Notes under the pieces: generated by a model | Seen by the model: only the letters and a program-made list of their open reading frames with translations | Told to the model about the DNA's origin: nothing | The model's database searches: none | Shown here: in pieces, positions 46,448 to 55,393 of the stretch | Layout of the letters: every line of letters begins with the position of its first letter | How positions within the stretch are numbered: the stretch's first letter is position 1 | Origin: Bradyrhizobium sp. SZCCT0231 | Lineage (GTDB): Bacteria > Pseudomonadota > Alphaproteobacteria > Rhizobiales > Xanthobacteraceae | Length of the DNA stretch: 64,000 nt | Reading direction: 5' to 3' | NCBI RefSeq assembly: GCF_018130245.1 | Contig: NZ_JAFCKP010000001.1 | Span: 1,302,001-1,366,000 of the forward strand | Made by a program: the position numbers and the translations under genes

Positions 46448-47632
46448 ATGGACGCCAGAACGACAGATTTTTCCGCCGCGCGGACGGCGATGCAGCGCTA
46501 CGTCGATCAGGAGATCATTCCCGGTGCGTCCTGGGCGGTGCTGCGGGGGCGCGAGGTGGTCGACCAGCAATGCGTCGGCTTTGCCGACCGCGAGGCGAAC
46601 ACGACGCTGCGGCCCGATCACATCTTCCGCGCGTTTTCCAACACCAAGATCTTCGTCACCTGCGCGATCATGCTGCTGGTCGAGGAAGGCCGGATCGGGC
46701 TCGATGATGCGATCGAGAAATTCCTGCCGCAGCTCGGCCATCGCAAGGTGCTGAAGCAGGGGGCGACGAGCTTGGCGGATGTTGAGCCGGCAAGAGGGCA
46801 GATCGCGATCCGGCAGCTTCTGACCCACACATCCGGTCTCAGCTACGGCATCTTCGATCCCGGCACGGTGTTGTTCAAGGGATACAACGAGGCGCGTATC
46901 CTCAATCCGATGACGCCGCTCGCCGACATGATCGACCGGCTAGCCGAGCTGCCGCTGTCCTATCACCCTGGTAGGGGCTGGGAATATTCGGTGGCGACCG
47001 ACGTGCTCGGGCGGATCGTCGAGGTTGTCTCCGGGCAGGCGCTCGATGCCTTCCTGAAATTGCGCATCTTCGATCCGCTCGGCATGACCGATACCGGCTT
47101 CCACGTTCCGGAGGCGCAGCAAGGCAGGCTGGTTGCGCTCTACAATGGCCCTGATGTGCTCGATCCCATGAAGCCTGGCCTCACCCGGGCCGACCATCTG
47201 CCTTATCCGCAAGCCTATTGGCGGCAATTGCCGCGCCTGTCGGGCGGTGGCGGTCTGGTCTCGACCTTACCCGATATGCTGGCGCTGGTCCGCGCGCTGC
47301 TGCCGGGCTCGGACACGCTGCTGAAGCCGGAGACGCTCCGGCAGATGATGACGAACCAGCTCCCCGCAGGCCAGACCATCCGCTTCGCCAATCTCGGGCC
47401 GATCCCCGGCAAGGGTTTTGGTCTCGGCGGCGCCGTGACCTTCGCGCCGACGCCGTTCGATCCGCCGAACTCCACCGGCGAATTCCAGTGGGGCGGGCTT
47501 GCCGGCACTCACTGGTGGATCTGCCCTGAGGCCAATACCGCAGGCGTCCTGATGGCCCAGCGCTACATGGGCTTCTGGAATCCGTTCTTCTTCGAGTTCA
47601 AGCGCCTGGCCTACCAGGCCGTCGGAGGCTGA
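46448..47632 (+). CDS. serine hydrolase, beta-lactamase fold (class C/esterase type)
   Basis: A 394-residue penicillin-binding-protein-like hydrolase. FSNTKIF holds Ser64 and Lys67 (SxxK), YSVATDV the Tyr-x-Asn-like second motif in which Val-Ala replace the usual residues, and the tail WGGLAGTHWW stands for the third motif. It resembles EstB-type esterases and lactonohydrolases; no signal peptide. GGGGGAG precedes the ATG. Confidence 0.85.
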   Translation: MDARTTDFSAARTAMQRYVDQEIIPGASWAVLRGREVVDQQCVGFADREANTTLRPDHIFRAFSNTKIFVTCAIMLLVEEGRIGLDDAIEKFLPQLGHRKVLKQGATSLADVEPARGQIAIRQLLTHTSGLSYGIFDPGTVLFKGYNEARILNPMTPLADMIDRLAELPLSYHPGRGWEYSVATDVLGRIVEVVSGQALDAFLKLRIFDPLGMTDTGFHVPEAQQGRLVALYNGPDVLDPMKPGLTRADHLPYPQAYWRQLPRLSGGGGLVSTLPDMLALVRALLPGSDTLLKPETLRQMMTNQLPAGQTIRFANLGPIPGKGFGLGGAVTFAPTPFDPPNSTGEFQWGGLAGTHWWICPEANTAGVLMAQRYMGFWNPFFFEFKRLAYQAVGG

Positions 47633-47727
47633 CCGCCAAGAAATTGCACGCGCCCGCGAATCCTTTTCGGCCGGCGCGCCCTCTTGATGGTCGAGGCATT
47701 CAGCCTCGGCTCATCTCGGAGGATGCG

Positions 47728-47937
47728 ATGGCATTTTACAGGAAGAACATCGGCGGCCTGCACCAGGCGGTGCGAATCGCCCTGGGCGTGGCAGTGGCGG
47801 GCGCGGCATTGGTTTATCTGGCCGGCGCGACGGCATGGCTGGTCGCGCTCGGCGGCGCCGGCTTCGCACTGACGGGGCTCGTGGGCTATTGCCCGATGTG
47901 CGCGATGGCCGGGATCGGGCGAGGGGACGTGTCGTGA
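47728..47937 (+). CDS. DUF2892 small membrane protein
   Basis: A 69-residue protein with one or two hydrophobic segments (ALGVAVAGAALVYLAG, WLVALGGAGFALTGLVGY) and a terminal CPMC pair. DUF2892 proteins accompany rhodanese or sulfur functions. Its stop overlaps the GTG start of the sigma factor (GTGA). Confidence 0.83.
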   Translation: MAFYRKNIGGLHQAVRIALGVAVAGAALVYLAGATAWLVALGGAGFALTGLVGYCPMCAMAGIGRGDVS

Positions 47938-48455
47938 GCGCGGCTGCGATTTCGCCGAGCCTGTTCGAGGCCGCGCGGCTTGGCGATCCCCAAGCGATCG
48001 CGCGCCTGCTCGAGACGGCGCAGCCGGATATTCGCCGTTACGCGCGCGCGACCTGCCGCAGCTCGGCGGATGCCGAGGATGCGACGCAGGAAGCGCTGTG
48101 GATCCTGTTCCGCCATGTCGGCACGATCCGTTCGCTGCTGGCATTTTCGGCCTGGCTGTTCAGCGTGGTCCGCCGCGAATGCCTGCGGCTCGCGCGCCGG
48201 GCCGGCCTTGTGCCGGCTGTCGATGAGGGCGAGGCGGAAGCCGCACTGCTGTCGCGGCCCGAAGCCGATCTGCGGCTCGACGTGGCCGCGGCGTTCGAGG
48301 CGCTGCCGCCGCACTATCGGGATGTTGCGCTGATGCGCGACGTCAAGGAGATGACGATCGATGAGATTGCTGCCGCGCTCGGCGCGACCAGGCAGACAGT
48401 GAAGGCGCGGCTGCATCGCGCCCGCGCCTTGATGCGCGAATATCTGACGAGATGA
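47934..48455 (+). CDS. ECF-type RNA polymerase sigma factor
   Basis: A 173-residue sigma-70 family protein with region 2 (DAEDATQEALWILFRHVGTIRS) and region 4 (MTIDEIAAALGATRQTVKARLHRARALMREYL). No anti-sigma gene follows on this strand. It is translationally coupled to the DUF2892 gene, which may be part of the signal-sensing side. Confidence 0.9.
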   Translation: MSAAAISPSLFEAARLGDPQAIARLLETAQPDIRRYARATCRSSADAEDATQEALWILFRHVGTIRSLLAFSAWLFSVVRRECLRLARRAGLVPAVDEGEAEAALLSRPEADLRLDVAAAFEALPPHYRDVALMRDVKEMTIDEIAAALGATRQTVKARLHRARALMREYLTR

Positions 48456-48497
48456 GGGAAGCAGGCGAGAGGCTTGGCCTCCCGCCTGCAATTCGCG

Positions 48498-49838
48498 TCA
48501 GTCCTTCCACGGATCGAACTCGCCTTCGCCGGCCATGGCGACGGCGAACGGCCGCAGCGTGTGCAGCACCCGCACGGTGCCGGCGTGCTGGGCAAGCACG
48601 TCCGGCAGGCGGCGATAGGCCATCGGGCTCTCGTCGAGGTCGGCACCGATCAAGGTGACGCCGCGCTCGTTCAGCCAGCGGTCCATCTCCGCGCGCGAGA
48701 AGCGCCGCTTCGCCTCCCGTCGTCCGAACAGGCGGCCGGCGCCGTGCACGGTCGAGTAGAGCGAGGCCTTGGCTTCCGGACTGTCGACGCCCTCGAGAAT
48801 GACGGCGTCGTCGCCCATCGAGCCGCCGACGAATCCCTTCTGGCCGGGAAACGCCGGTGTTGCGCCCTTGCGCACCACCCACAAGTCCTTGCCGTCGTGG
48901 GTCTCACGCCAGGCATAGTTGTGGTGGTTGTGCACGGTCTCGGTCACGCTGCCGCCGATGATCTGGCGGACGCGCTCGACGACCCACTCGCGGCCCGCAT
49001 AGGCATAACGCCCGGCGAGCTGCATCGCCGCGATGTAGCGGCGGCCGAGCTCGGAATCCTCGTCGACCACGGCGGGCGGGACGTTCATGCCGTCCTTGCC
49101 GCCGGCGGCCTTGAGGTAGCGCGTCGCGGAGGTGTGCCCGAGACCCCGGCTTCCGAAATGGACGCCGATCCAGACAAAGCCTTCCTCGTCGCGCATGAGG
49201 TCGACATAGTGGTTGCCCGATCCGACCGTGCCGAGCTGCTTCATCGCCTTCTGACGGTAGTCCTCCATGTCGCTTTCGCGCCAGGCGTCGCCGTCGTCGA
49301 ACAGTTCGTGCTCGGCCCGTTCCGCGTTGGCGCGGCCGACGCCGAACGAGATCACCTTGGCGACGTCGCGGATGATCGTGGGAGCGATCTCGGCAATGTC
49401 GTCGAAGCGGGTGTCGAGCTTTGCCGCCATGTTGCCGCAGCCGATGTCGAAGCCGACGCCGGAGATGCTGATCTGCTTCTCATAGGCGATGACCCCGCCG
49501 ACCGGCTGGGCGTAACCGAGATGGCCGTCGGCGCAGATCACGCCTGATACGACGTTGCCGACCGCCATGCAGTTGCGCATCTGCGCGATCGTCGCGTCCT
49601 CGTGCGGGCCGAAGATCTTCAGCGGCGCATTCTGGAAGCGGGCGTCCTGCGTCCGGAACTCGGCGATCGAGCTCGCGGTCGCATTGGCTTCGCGGGCAAG
49701 ATGCTCCTTGCGCGCGGCGTCCTTGTACAGGCACCAGGCCGGTTGGCCGCGTCCTTCGCCGACGCGCGAGTCGGGATCGACACCGGCGGCGAGGCAGAGC
49801 TCGCGGGCGCGTTCCATGTAGGGATCGGGTCGTCGCAT
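48498..49838 (-). CDS. rtcB: RtcB family RNA-splicing ligase
   Basis: A 446-residue RtcB. Metal ligands are in GFDIGCGNMAAKL, GSGNHYVDL, HFGSRGLGH and HNHHNYAW; STVHGAGR holds the His that is guanylylated. It seals 2',3'-cyclic phosphate or 3'-phosphate ends to 5'-OH RNA. No archease or RtcA gene is adjacent. AGGAAG before ATG 49838 sets the start; 49874 is a less likely upstream codon. Confidence 0.9.
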   Translation of the reverse strand: MRRPDPYMERARELCLAAGVDPDSRVGEGRGQPAWCLYKDAARKEHLAREANATASSIAEFRTQDARFQNAPLKIFGPHEDATIAQMRNCMAVGNVVSGVICADGHLGYAQPVGGVIAYEKQISISGVGFDIGCGNMAAKLDTRFDDIAEIAPTIIRDVAKVISFGVGRANAERAEHELFDDGDAWRESDMEDYRQKAMKQLGTVGSGNHYVDLMRDEEGFVWIGVHFGSRGLGHTSATRYLKAAGGKDGMNVPPAVVDEDSELGRRYIAAMQLAGRYAYAGREWVVERVRQIIGGSVTETVHNHHNYAWRETHDGKDLWVVRKGATPAFPGQKGFVGGSMGDDAVILEGVDSPEAKASLYSTVHGAGRLFGRREAKRRFSRAEMDRWLNERGVTLIGADLDESPMAYRRLPDVLAQHAGTVRVLHTLRPFAVAMAGEGEFDPWKD

Positions 49839-50379
49839 GGTCTTGCTTCCTGCGTCACGTCCCGCGCGCATCATAGAACGTGCGCGCGGATTATTTCAGA
49901 GATTTCGCTGGTCCCGGGAGGGGTGTCCGGGGGCCGTTGTCGTTGCACATCAGTTCCACGCCGTATCCGACACCGCGATCCACGCGACCACGGCCTCAGC
50001 CGGCAGGCCCCGCGCATTTGGGCACGCGCCTCTCGATCGCGAGCCCCGGGATCCGGGTCTCCCGTTCCGGCCATCGCCGGGTTGTTCGATTGGGCCGCGC
50101 GGCGGGCAACAAAAAACCCTCCGGAGCGGCTGGCTCGGGAGGGTCCGTGAGAAGCGGACTGTCGATCTTGCGGTCAGGCAAGATCGCTCCCATGAGCCGG
50201 GCATGCGACATCGATTGGCCGTAGGCCGTTCGACAGTCGCGCAAATATTTCGTAGCGGTGCTTCATCGCTGGGTTCATGGTTTTCGCGAACGGAGGTGCT
50301 CGCGAGGCGGCGGGACGTACGCCTGCAACTTGCGGATGTCAAGCGAGGCGCGTGTGAAAATCGCAAAGGGGCGAATGAC
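49839..50379. other. 540-base gene-less region between rtcB and the DUF429 gene
   Basis: No frame shows coding bias over the whole interval. A minus-strand frame at 49996-50244 is interrupted by the strong terminator structure and has no homology I recognise. The region holds the stem-loops at 50116-50186 and the start regions of two divergent genes. Confidence 0.6.
50116..50186 (-). ncRNA. candidate small RNA or leader with two stem-loops and terminator
   Basis: On the minus strand, CGATCTTGC and GCAAGATCG form a perfect 9-base stem around a 6-base loop (50163-50186). About 20 bases later ACCCTCC pairs with GGAGGGT, with inner GAGC/GCTC, followed by six T (50116-50144 plus 50111-50116). This is a canonical intrinsic terminator with no gene before it. 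It could end an sRNA or a leader transcript upstream of rtcB. Confidence 0.55.
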
Positions 50380-51045
50380 GTGCCAAACTATCTCGGCCTC
50401 GACGGATTTCGCTTCGGCTGGGTCGCAGCCTGGATCGACGACCGCGGCGATCACGGCTTCGATTATTCACCGGGCTTGATGCGCCTGCTCGCGATCCCCC
50501 ACGCACGCGCGATGATCGACATGCCGATCGGATTGAAGGCGAGCGGCTATCGCGCGTGCGATCTGCGTGCGCGCGAACTCGTCGGCCCGGCCGTGTTTCT
50601 CGGCGCGCGCCGCGACCTCTGGACGTTTTCCGACATGGCCGCCGCCAATCGCCATTACTGGAAGCACGAGGGCAAGGGCAGGGGCGTATCCGCCCAGCTC
50701 TGGAACATCAGGGATAAGATCCGGGACGTCGATGCGATCATGACGCCGGCGCGGCAAACGATTGTCGGCGAAGCGCATCCGGAGTTGATCTTCTGGAATC
50801 TGGCAGGGAGAGCGCGTCTCGCGAGGAAGACATCGGCGCAGGGCCGCGAGCAGCGTATCGCGCTGCTGGCGCAGCGCGGCTTCACGCGCCTGCAGAAATG
50901 GCTGACGCAACGCCACGGCACGGGCATCGGCCGCGACGATCTCATCGATGCCTGCGCCTGCGCGGTCGCGGCACGTGACAGCACGCAGCGCGTCGGTGGC
51001 GAGGAGGTCGATCCGCGCGGCTTGCGGATGGAGATCAATTACTGA
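50380..51045 (+). CDS. DUF429 protein, predicted RNase H-fold nuclease
   Basis: A 221-residue protein. LGLDGFRFGW and MIDMPIGL carry the two acidic positions of the predicted RNase H-like site of DUF429, followed by GEAHPELIFW, the third. Nuclease activity is predicted for the family, not proven. GTG 50380 with AAAGGGG upstream is the start, as no ATG is in frame near the conserved N-terminus. Confidence 0.82.
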   Translation: MPNYLGLDGFRFGWVAAWIDDRGDHGFDYSPGLMRLLAIPHARAMIDMPIGLKASGYRACDLRARELVGPAVFLGARRDLWTFSDMAAANRHYWKHEGKGRGVSAQLWNIRDKIRDVDAIMTPARQTIVGEAHPELIFWNLAGRARLARKTSAQGREQRIALLAQRGFTRLQKWLTQRHGTGIGRDDLIDACACAVAARDSTQRVGGEEVDPRGLRMEINY

Positions 51046-51307
51046 AACCGATCAACCCTCTCGATCGCCTTCACCTCCGAAATGCGCGCGACCGTTACGG
51101 CTCGGTTTTGCAGTCTCCTGCTGATCACAGGTCGATGGTTCATCGAGTATCGTCTGCAACATGAGACCAGGACGCCGATCGTGGCCGCCGCGATGTTGCA
51201 GCCATAGCCAGCCGTTTTGCGCGACATTCCGGGATGAGTGTTGACCTTGCGCCGTTCGCCGGTTCGCCTAGATTGGGCGGCATCTCGCGAATGCAGCTGG
51301 AGTGCCG

Positions 51308-52012
51308 ATGTCTGATCTGTCCGCCTTTCCCATCACCAGGCGTTGGCCGGCAAAACATCCCGAACTGCTTCAGCTTTATTCGTTGCCCACGCCAAACGGC
51401 GTCAAGGTCTCGATCATGCTGGAAGAGATCGGATTGCCTTACGAAGTCCACCTCGTCGACTTCGGCAAAGACGACCAGAAGACGCGGGAATTTCTCTCGC
51501 TCAATCCGAACGGCAAGATCCCGGCGATCCTCGATCCCAACGGCCCCGGCGGCAGGCCGCTGCCGCTGTTCGAGTCCGGGGCGATCCTGCAATATCTCGC
51601 GGAGAAGACCGGCAAGCTGCTGCCGCAGGATGCCGCGCGGCGCTACCAGGCCATGCAGTGGCTGCATTTCCAGATGGGGGGCATCGGGCCGATGTTCGGC
51701 CAGGTCGGCTTCTTCCACAAGTTCGCCGGCAAGGATTTTGAGGACAAGCGGCCGCTGGAGCGTTACGTCAATGAGTCCAAGCGCCTGCTCGGCGTGATGG
51801 AGGCGCATCTATCCAGCCGGCAATGGTTGATGGATGACGACTACAGCATCGCCGACATCTCGATGCTGGGCTGGGTGCGCAATCTCATCGGCTTCTATGG
51901 CGCGGGCGATCTCGTTGAGTTCAGCCGGTTCAAGGCGGTCGGCGGCTGGCTCGAACGCGGGCTGGCGCGTCCGGCGGTGCAACGCGGGCTGAACATTCCG
52001 ATGCGGCCGTGA
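51308..52012 (+). CDS. glutathione S-transferase, YfcG/Ure2-like
   Basis: A 234-residue GST. LYSLPTPNGVKVSIMLEEIGLPYEV is the thioredoxin-like N-domain with the Asn-containing motif of the nu/Ure2-like class, and FESGAILQYLAEKTGKL binds the gamma-glutamyl group. The C-terminal helical domain holds DYSIADI. These enzymes act as disulfide reductases. GGAG before ATG 51308 supports the start. Confidence 0.9.
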   Translation: MSDLSAFPITRRWPAKHPELLQLYSLPTPNGVKVSIMLEEIGLPYEVHLVDFGKDDQKTREFLSLNPNGKIPAILDPNGPGGRPLPLFESGAILQYLAEKTGKLLPQDAARRYQAMQWLHFQMGGIGPMFGQVGFFHKFAGKDFEDKRPLERYVNESKRLLGVMEAHLSSRQWLMDDDYSIADISMLGWVRNLIGFYGAGDLVEFSRFKAVGGWLERGLARPAVQRGLNIPMRP

Positions 52013-52014
52013 TC

Positions 52015-52386
52015 CTAGAACAGCCGTCCGCCGTTCGGCACGGGCTTGCTCGGCTGCACCAACACGACCTTGCCGTTCGCATCGGGGAAGCCGAGCGTCA
52101 GCACCTCGGAGACGACTGGGCCGATCTGGCGCGGCGGGAAATTGACGACGGCCGCGACCTGTTGCCCCACGAGGGTTTCGAGCGGGTGGTTTTCAGTGAT
52201 CTGGGCCGAGCTCTTGCGCACGCCGATGGCCGGACCGAAATCGATCCACAGCCGCCAGGCCGGCTTGCGCGCCTCCGGAAACGGCTTGGCGTCGACGATG
52301 GTGCCGACACGGACATCGACCGCCAGGAAGCTGTTGAAGTCGATGGTCGGTGAGGCGGATGCTGCGGGATCGTGGCTGACGTGCAT
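52015..52386 (-). CDS. csaA: tRNA-binding domain protein, CsaA type
   Basis: A 123-residue protein with a single OB-fold tRNA-binding domain: FLAVDVRVGTIVDAKPFPEARKPAWRLWIDFG, then NFPPRQIGPVVSEVLTLGF. This is the CsaA fold (dimeric OB protein linked to export or tRNA). The start at 52386 is favoured over upstream codons. It converges with the GST gene with a 2-base gap. Confidence 0.88.
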   Translation of the reverse strand: MHVSHDPAASASPTIDFNSFLAVDVRVGTIVDAKPFPEARKPAWRLWIDFGPAIGVRKSSAQITENHPLETLVGQQVAAVVNFPPRQIGPVVSEVLTLGFPDANGKVVLVQPSKPVPNGGRLF

Positions 52387-52490
52387 GGGATGTCCGTTCG
52401 GGGAGTCGGCGTCGTCCGCAATATTGTCGCGCGAACCGGAGTTTCGTACAACGCCACGCACATCACGATACGCCATGCGCGAGGAACGTC

Positions 52491-52850
52491 TTGCCCAACA
52501 TCATCTACGGCATCAAGAACTGCGACACCATGAAGAAGGCCCGCGCCTGGCTCGATGCCCATGGCGTGGCTTACGAGTTTCACGACTACAAGGCGGCGGG
52601 TGCGGAGAAGGACCGGCTCCAGCAGTGGAGCGACAAGGTCGGCTGGGAGACGCTGCTCAATCGCGCCGGCACGACCTTCAAGAAGCTGCCCGACTCCGAC
52701 AAGGAGGGCCTCACCGAGAAGAAGGCGTTGGCATTGATGCTAGCGCAACCATCGATGATCAAGCGGCCGGTGCTGGAAATCGGCAGCAAGCTGCTGGTCG
52801 GCTTCAAGCCGGATATTTATGCCAAAGAGGTTGGCGGCAAAGCGCGCTGA
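52491..52850 (+). CDS. ArsC/Spx-family thioredoxin-fold protein (YffB type)
   Basis: A 119-residue protein. IKNCDTMKKARAWLD places one cysteine (Cys11) at the reactive position without the second of CxxC, and RPVLE is the family loop. It resembles YffB-like reductases rather than Spx. The start is TTG 52491, preceded by GAGGAACG, because no ATG fits. Confidence 0.87.
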   Translation: MPNIIYGIKNCDTMKKARAWLDAHGVAYEFHDYKAAGAEKDRLQQWSDKVGWETLLNRAGTTFKKLPDSDKEGLTEKKALALMLAQPSMIKRPVLEIGSKLLVGFKPDIYAKEVGGKAR

Positions 52851-52854
52851 CCCG

Positions 52855-53535
52855 CTAGTTCAGCTCGATGATCTCGGTGGCGATGCCGGGACCCGGCTGG
52901 TCGGAGAGCTCGACCTCCTCGGCGGGCGCGATGCGGCCGGGGGCGCGATGAAACAGCTCGCGATCGATCACCGCGCGCATCTTTGGACGCGGCAGCGCGT
53001 CATTTCCGCGCATCAGATTCTTGATCTCGAAGCCGCCGTCCTCGCAGAACGTCTTGACCGAGGCGATGACGTGACAGACCTTGCCGTCGGTCTGGAAGGG
53101 CAGCAGCAGCCGTTCATAGGCGACGATGCGTCCGTAGATGTCCTCGACGTCGGCCACGCTGTAGACGGGCAGCCCGCGCGCCACGCATTCATGATAGATC
53201 GGCATCACGAATGGAGCGAGCCGCGGTCCGACATAGTCATCGAGCGGAACGCCCTTGCCGGTATGTCCATAGGCATGCGAGATTCGCGTGCCCTCGCTCT
53301 GGATGACGAGGCGCGGCGTCGGCGTCGAAAACTCCACCGTATAGTAGATGAGATCCGACAGCTCTTCCTCGAGCCGCGCAGGCTGATACTCCCAGATCGC
53401 CGGCGCGATCTGCCGGTGCGCATAAAGTCGCAGCCACGTGTTCAGGAGATCGCGTTGCCGGATCGACTTGACGACGGAGGGAGCGGCGCTCGCAAAATCC
53501 AAAGCAATATTCTCCGCACGTGAAGACGCGCGCAT
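52855..53535 (-). CDS. PAS_5-like sensor domain protein of unknown function
   Basis: A 226-residue soluble protein. LLNTWLRLYAHRQIAPAIWEYQPARLEEEL and RLVIQSEGTRISHAYGHTGKGVPLDDYVG follow the layout of the alphaproteobacterial PAS_5 family. No output domain is present, so it may be a small regulator or a ligand binder. ATG 53535 is taken; an open frame to 53643 adds 36 residues of doubtful quality. It overlaps no neighbour; the ArsC-like gene converges on it. Confidence 0.65.
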   Translation of the reverse strand: MRASSRAENIALDFASAAPSVVKSIRQRDLLNTWLRLYAHRQIAPAIWEYQPARLEEELSDLIYYTVEFSTPTPRLVIQSEGTRISHAYGHTGKGVPLDDYVGPRLAPFVMPIYHECVARGLPVYSVADVEDIYGRIVAYERLLLPFQTDGKVCHVIASVKTFCEDGGFEIKNLMRGNDALPRPKMRAVIDRELFHRAPGRIAPAEEVELSDQPGPGIATEIIELN

Positions 53536-53838
53536 GATCCCGCTTGCGGGAAAATTTTCTATGAAGGCTGGCGCGCGGGACGAAAGACCGTTAACGACGA
53601 CTTGATGGCCGGTGCCTTGCGAACCGGGAGGCCGGGCAGGCACGACATCGAATCCGACTAAGGGAGCATTCGTATCCCAGCCGGAGGCCTGATCTGCTCA
53701 GCTTTCCGCCTTGCCTAACCCCCGTCACCTCCGGCATATTCCGCGCCCGGAGGCGGCGTTCCGGATGGGCTCCAAGGCCTCCGGAATGCCGAAGCAACAA
53801 GGAAGCCACGCAGCGAGCGCGGGCAGGGGGAAATCTGT
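53536..53838. other. 303-base region with the liv operon promoter
   Basis: Divergent gap between the PAS-like gene and livG. CCTCCGG and CCGGAGG motifs recur (53726-53800) and can form GC-rich hairpins. I see no convincing operator or -35/-10 pair. Confidence 0.5.
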
Positions 53839-54594
53839 TTGGCCGATGAGTTCATTCTCGAAACGGAAGGCTTGACCAAGGAGTTCGCGGGCTTCTTCGC
53901 CGTCCGCGATGTTGCGCTCAAGGTTCGCCGTGGGAGCATTCATGCGTTGATCGGCCCGAACGGGGCCGGCAAGACGACCTGCTTCAATCTTCTGACCAAG
54001 TTCCTCAAACCGTCTGCCGGAAAGATCCTGTACAAGGGGCAGGACATCACGGCGATGGCGCCGGCGGATGTGGCCCGCATGGGTCTCGTGCGTTCGTTCC
54101 AGATCTCGGCGGTGTTTCCGCATCTCACCGCGCTGGAGAACGTCCGTGTCGCGCTTCAGCGCCAGCATGGCTCTTCGTTCGACTTCTGGCGCTCCAAATC
54201 CGTGCTCAACCGCTTCAACGATCGTGCGCGCGAGCTGCTGAACGATGTCGGCCTCAGCGAGTTTGCCAATACGCCCGCGGTCGAGATGCCCTACGGTCGC
54301 AAGCGTGCACTCGAGATCGCAACCACGCTCGCGCTCGACCCCGAGATGATGCTGCTCGACGAGCCGATGGCCGGCATGGGTCACGAGGACATCGACAAGA
54401 TCGCAGCGCTGATCAAGCGCATCTCCGCGAAATATACCATCCTGATGGTCGAGCATAATTTGAGCGTCGTGGCCAACCTCTCCGACATCATCACCGTGCT
54501 GACGCGCGGGCAGGTGCTCGCGCAGGGCCATTACTCCGAGCTCACCAAGGACGAGCGCGTCAAGGAAGCCTATCTGGGAGCCGGTCATGCCTGA
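53839..54594 (+). CDS. livG: branched-chain amino-acid ABC transporter ATPase LivG
   Basis: A 251-residue ATPase. GPNGAGKTT (residues 39-47) is Walker A and LLDEPMAGMGHEDI Walker B plus D-loop; the signature region PYGRKRALEIA is the usual LivG variant. It drives import of branched-chain amino acids or related amides with LivF, LivH and LivM. The start is TTG 53839 with GGGGGAAA before it. Its end overlaps livF by 8 bases. Confidence 0.92.
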   Translation: MADEFILETEGLTKEFAGFFAVRDVALKVRRGSIHALIGPNGAGKTTCFNLLTKFLKPSAGKILYKGQDITAMAPADVARMGLVRSFQISAVFPHLTALENVRVALQRQHGSSFDFWRSKSVLNRFNDRARELLNDVGLSEFANTPAVEMPYGRKRALEIATTLALDPEMMLLDEPMAGMGHEDIDKIAALIKRISAKYTILMVEHNLSVVANLSDIITVLTRGQVLAQGHYSELTKDERVKEAYLGAGHA

Positions 54595-55333
54595 CACTGC
54601 GATTGCCGAGGCTCCGGCCAGGGCTGCGACCGGCGGCAACATCCTTCAAGTCCGCAACCTCGAGGCCTGGTACGGCGAGTCCCACATCCTGCACGGGATC
54701 AACTTCGACGTGAATGCGGGCGAGGTCGTCACCCTGCTCGGGCGTAACGGCGCCGGCAAGACCACCACGCTGAAGTCGATCATGGGCATCATCGGCAAGC
54801 GTGCCGGCTCGGTGAAGTTCAACGACCAGGAGATCATCCGCGCGACCTCCGACAAGATCGCGCGCATGGGCATCGCGTTCTGCCCGGAAGAGCGGGGTAT
54901 ATTCTCCAGCCTCGATGTCCGCGAGAATCTGATGCTGCCGCCGGTGGTCCGCGAGGGCGGTTTGCCGCTCGATCAGATCTTCGATCTGTTCCCGAACCTG
55001 AAGGAGCGGCTGAACAGCCAGGGCACCAAGCTGTCGGGCGGCGAGCAGCAGATGCTCGCGATCGCGCGCATCCTGCGCACCGGCGCGAGCTTCCTGATGC
55101 TGGACGAGCCGACCGAGGGCCTTGCGCCGGTCATCATCCAGCAGATCGGTCATACCATTGCGCGGCTCAAGAAGGAGGGCTTTACGATCCTCCTGGTCGA
55201 GCAGAACTTCCGCTTCGCCTCCACCGTCGCCGACCGCTATTATGTGGTCGAGCACGGCAAGATCATTGACGGATTTTCCAATTCGGAGCTCGCCGCCAAC
55301 ATGGACAAGCTCCACACCTATCTCGGTGTCTGA
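54587..55333 (+). CDS. livF: branched-chain amino-acid ABC transporter ATPase LivF
   Basis: A 248-residue ATPase. GRNGAGKTT is Walker A, KLSGGEQQMLAIARIL the signature and MLDEPTEGLAP Walker B, the last diagnostic of LivF. It pairs with LivG as the nucleotide-binding heterodimer. It overlaps livG by 8 bases. Confidence 0.94.
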   Translation: MPDTAIAEAPARAATGGNILQVRNLEAWYGESHILHGINFDVNAGEVVTLLGRNGAGKTTTLKSIMGIIGKRAGSVKFNDQEIIRATSDKIARMGIAFCPEERGIFSSLDVRENLMLPPVVREGGLPLDQIFDLFPNLKERLNSQGTKLSGGEQQMLAIARILRTGASFLMLDEPTEGLAPVIIQQIGHTIARLKKEGFTILLVEQNFRFASTVADRYYVVEHGKIIDGFSNSELAANMDKLHTYLGV

Positions 55334-55393
55334 GCGGCGCAGGCCGCCCGGTCGTTACGTACAATAACTGCTGAAGGAATATTGGAGCGGATC

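Noticed and set aside
49996-50244. 82-codon minus-strand frame before rtcB
   Set aside because: It runs through the intrinsic terminator hairpin and T-run; more likely non-coding.
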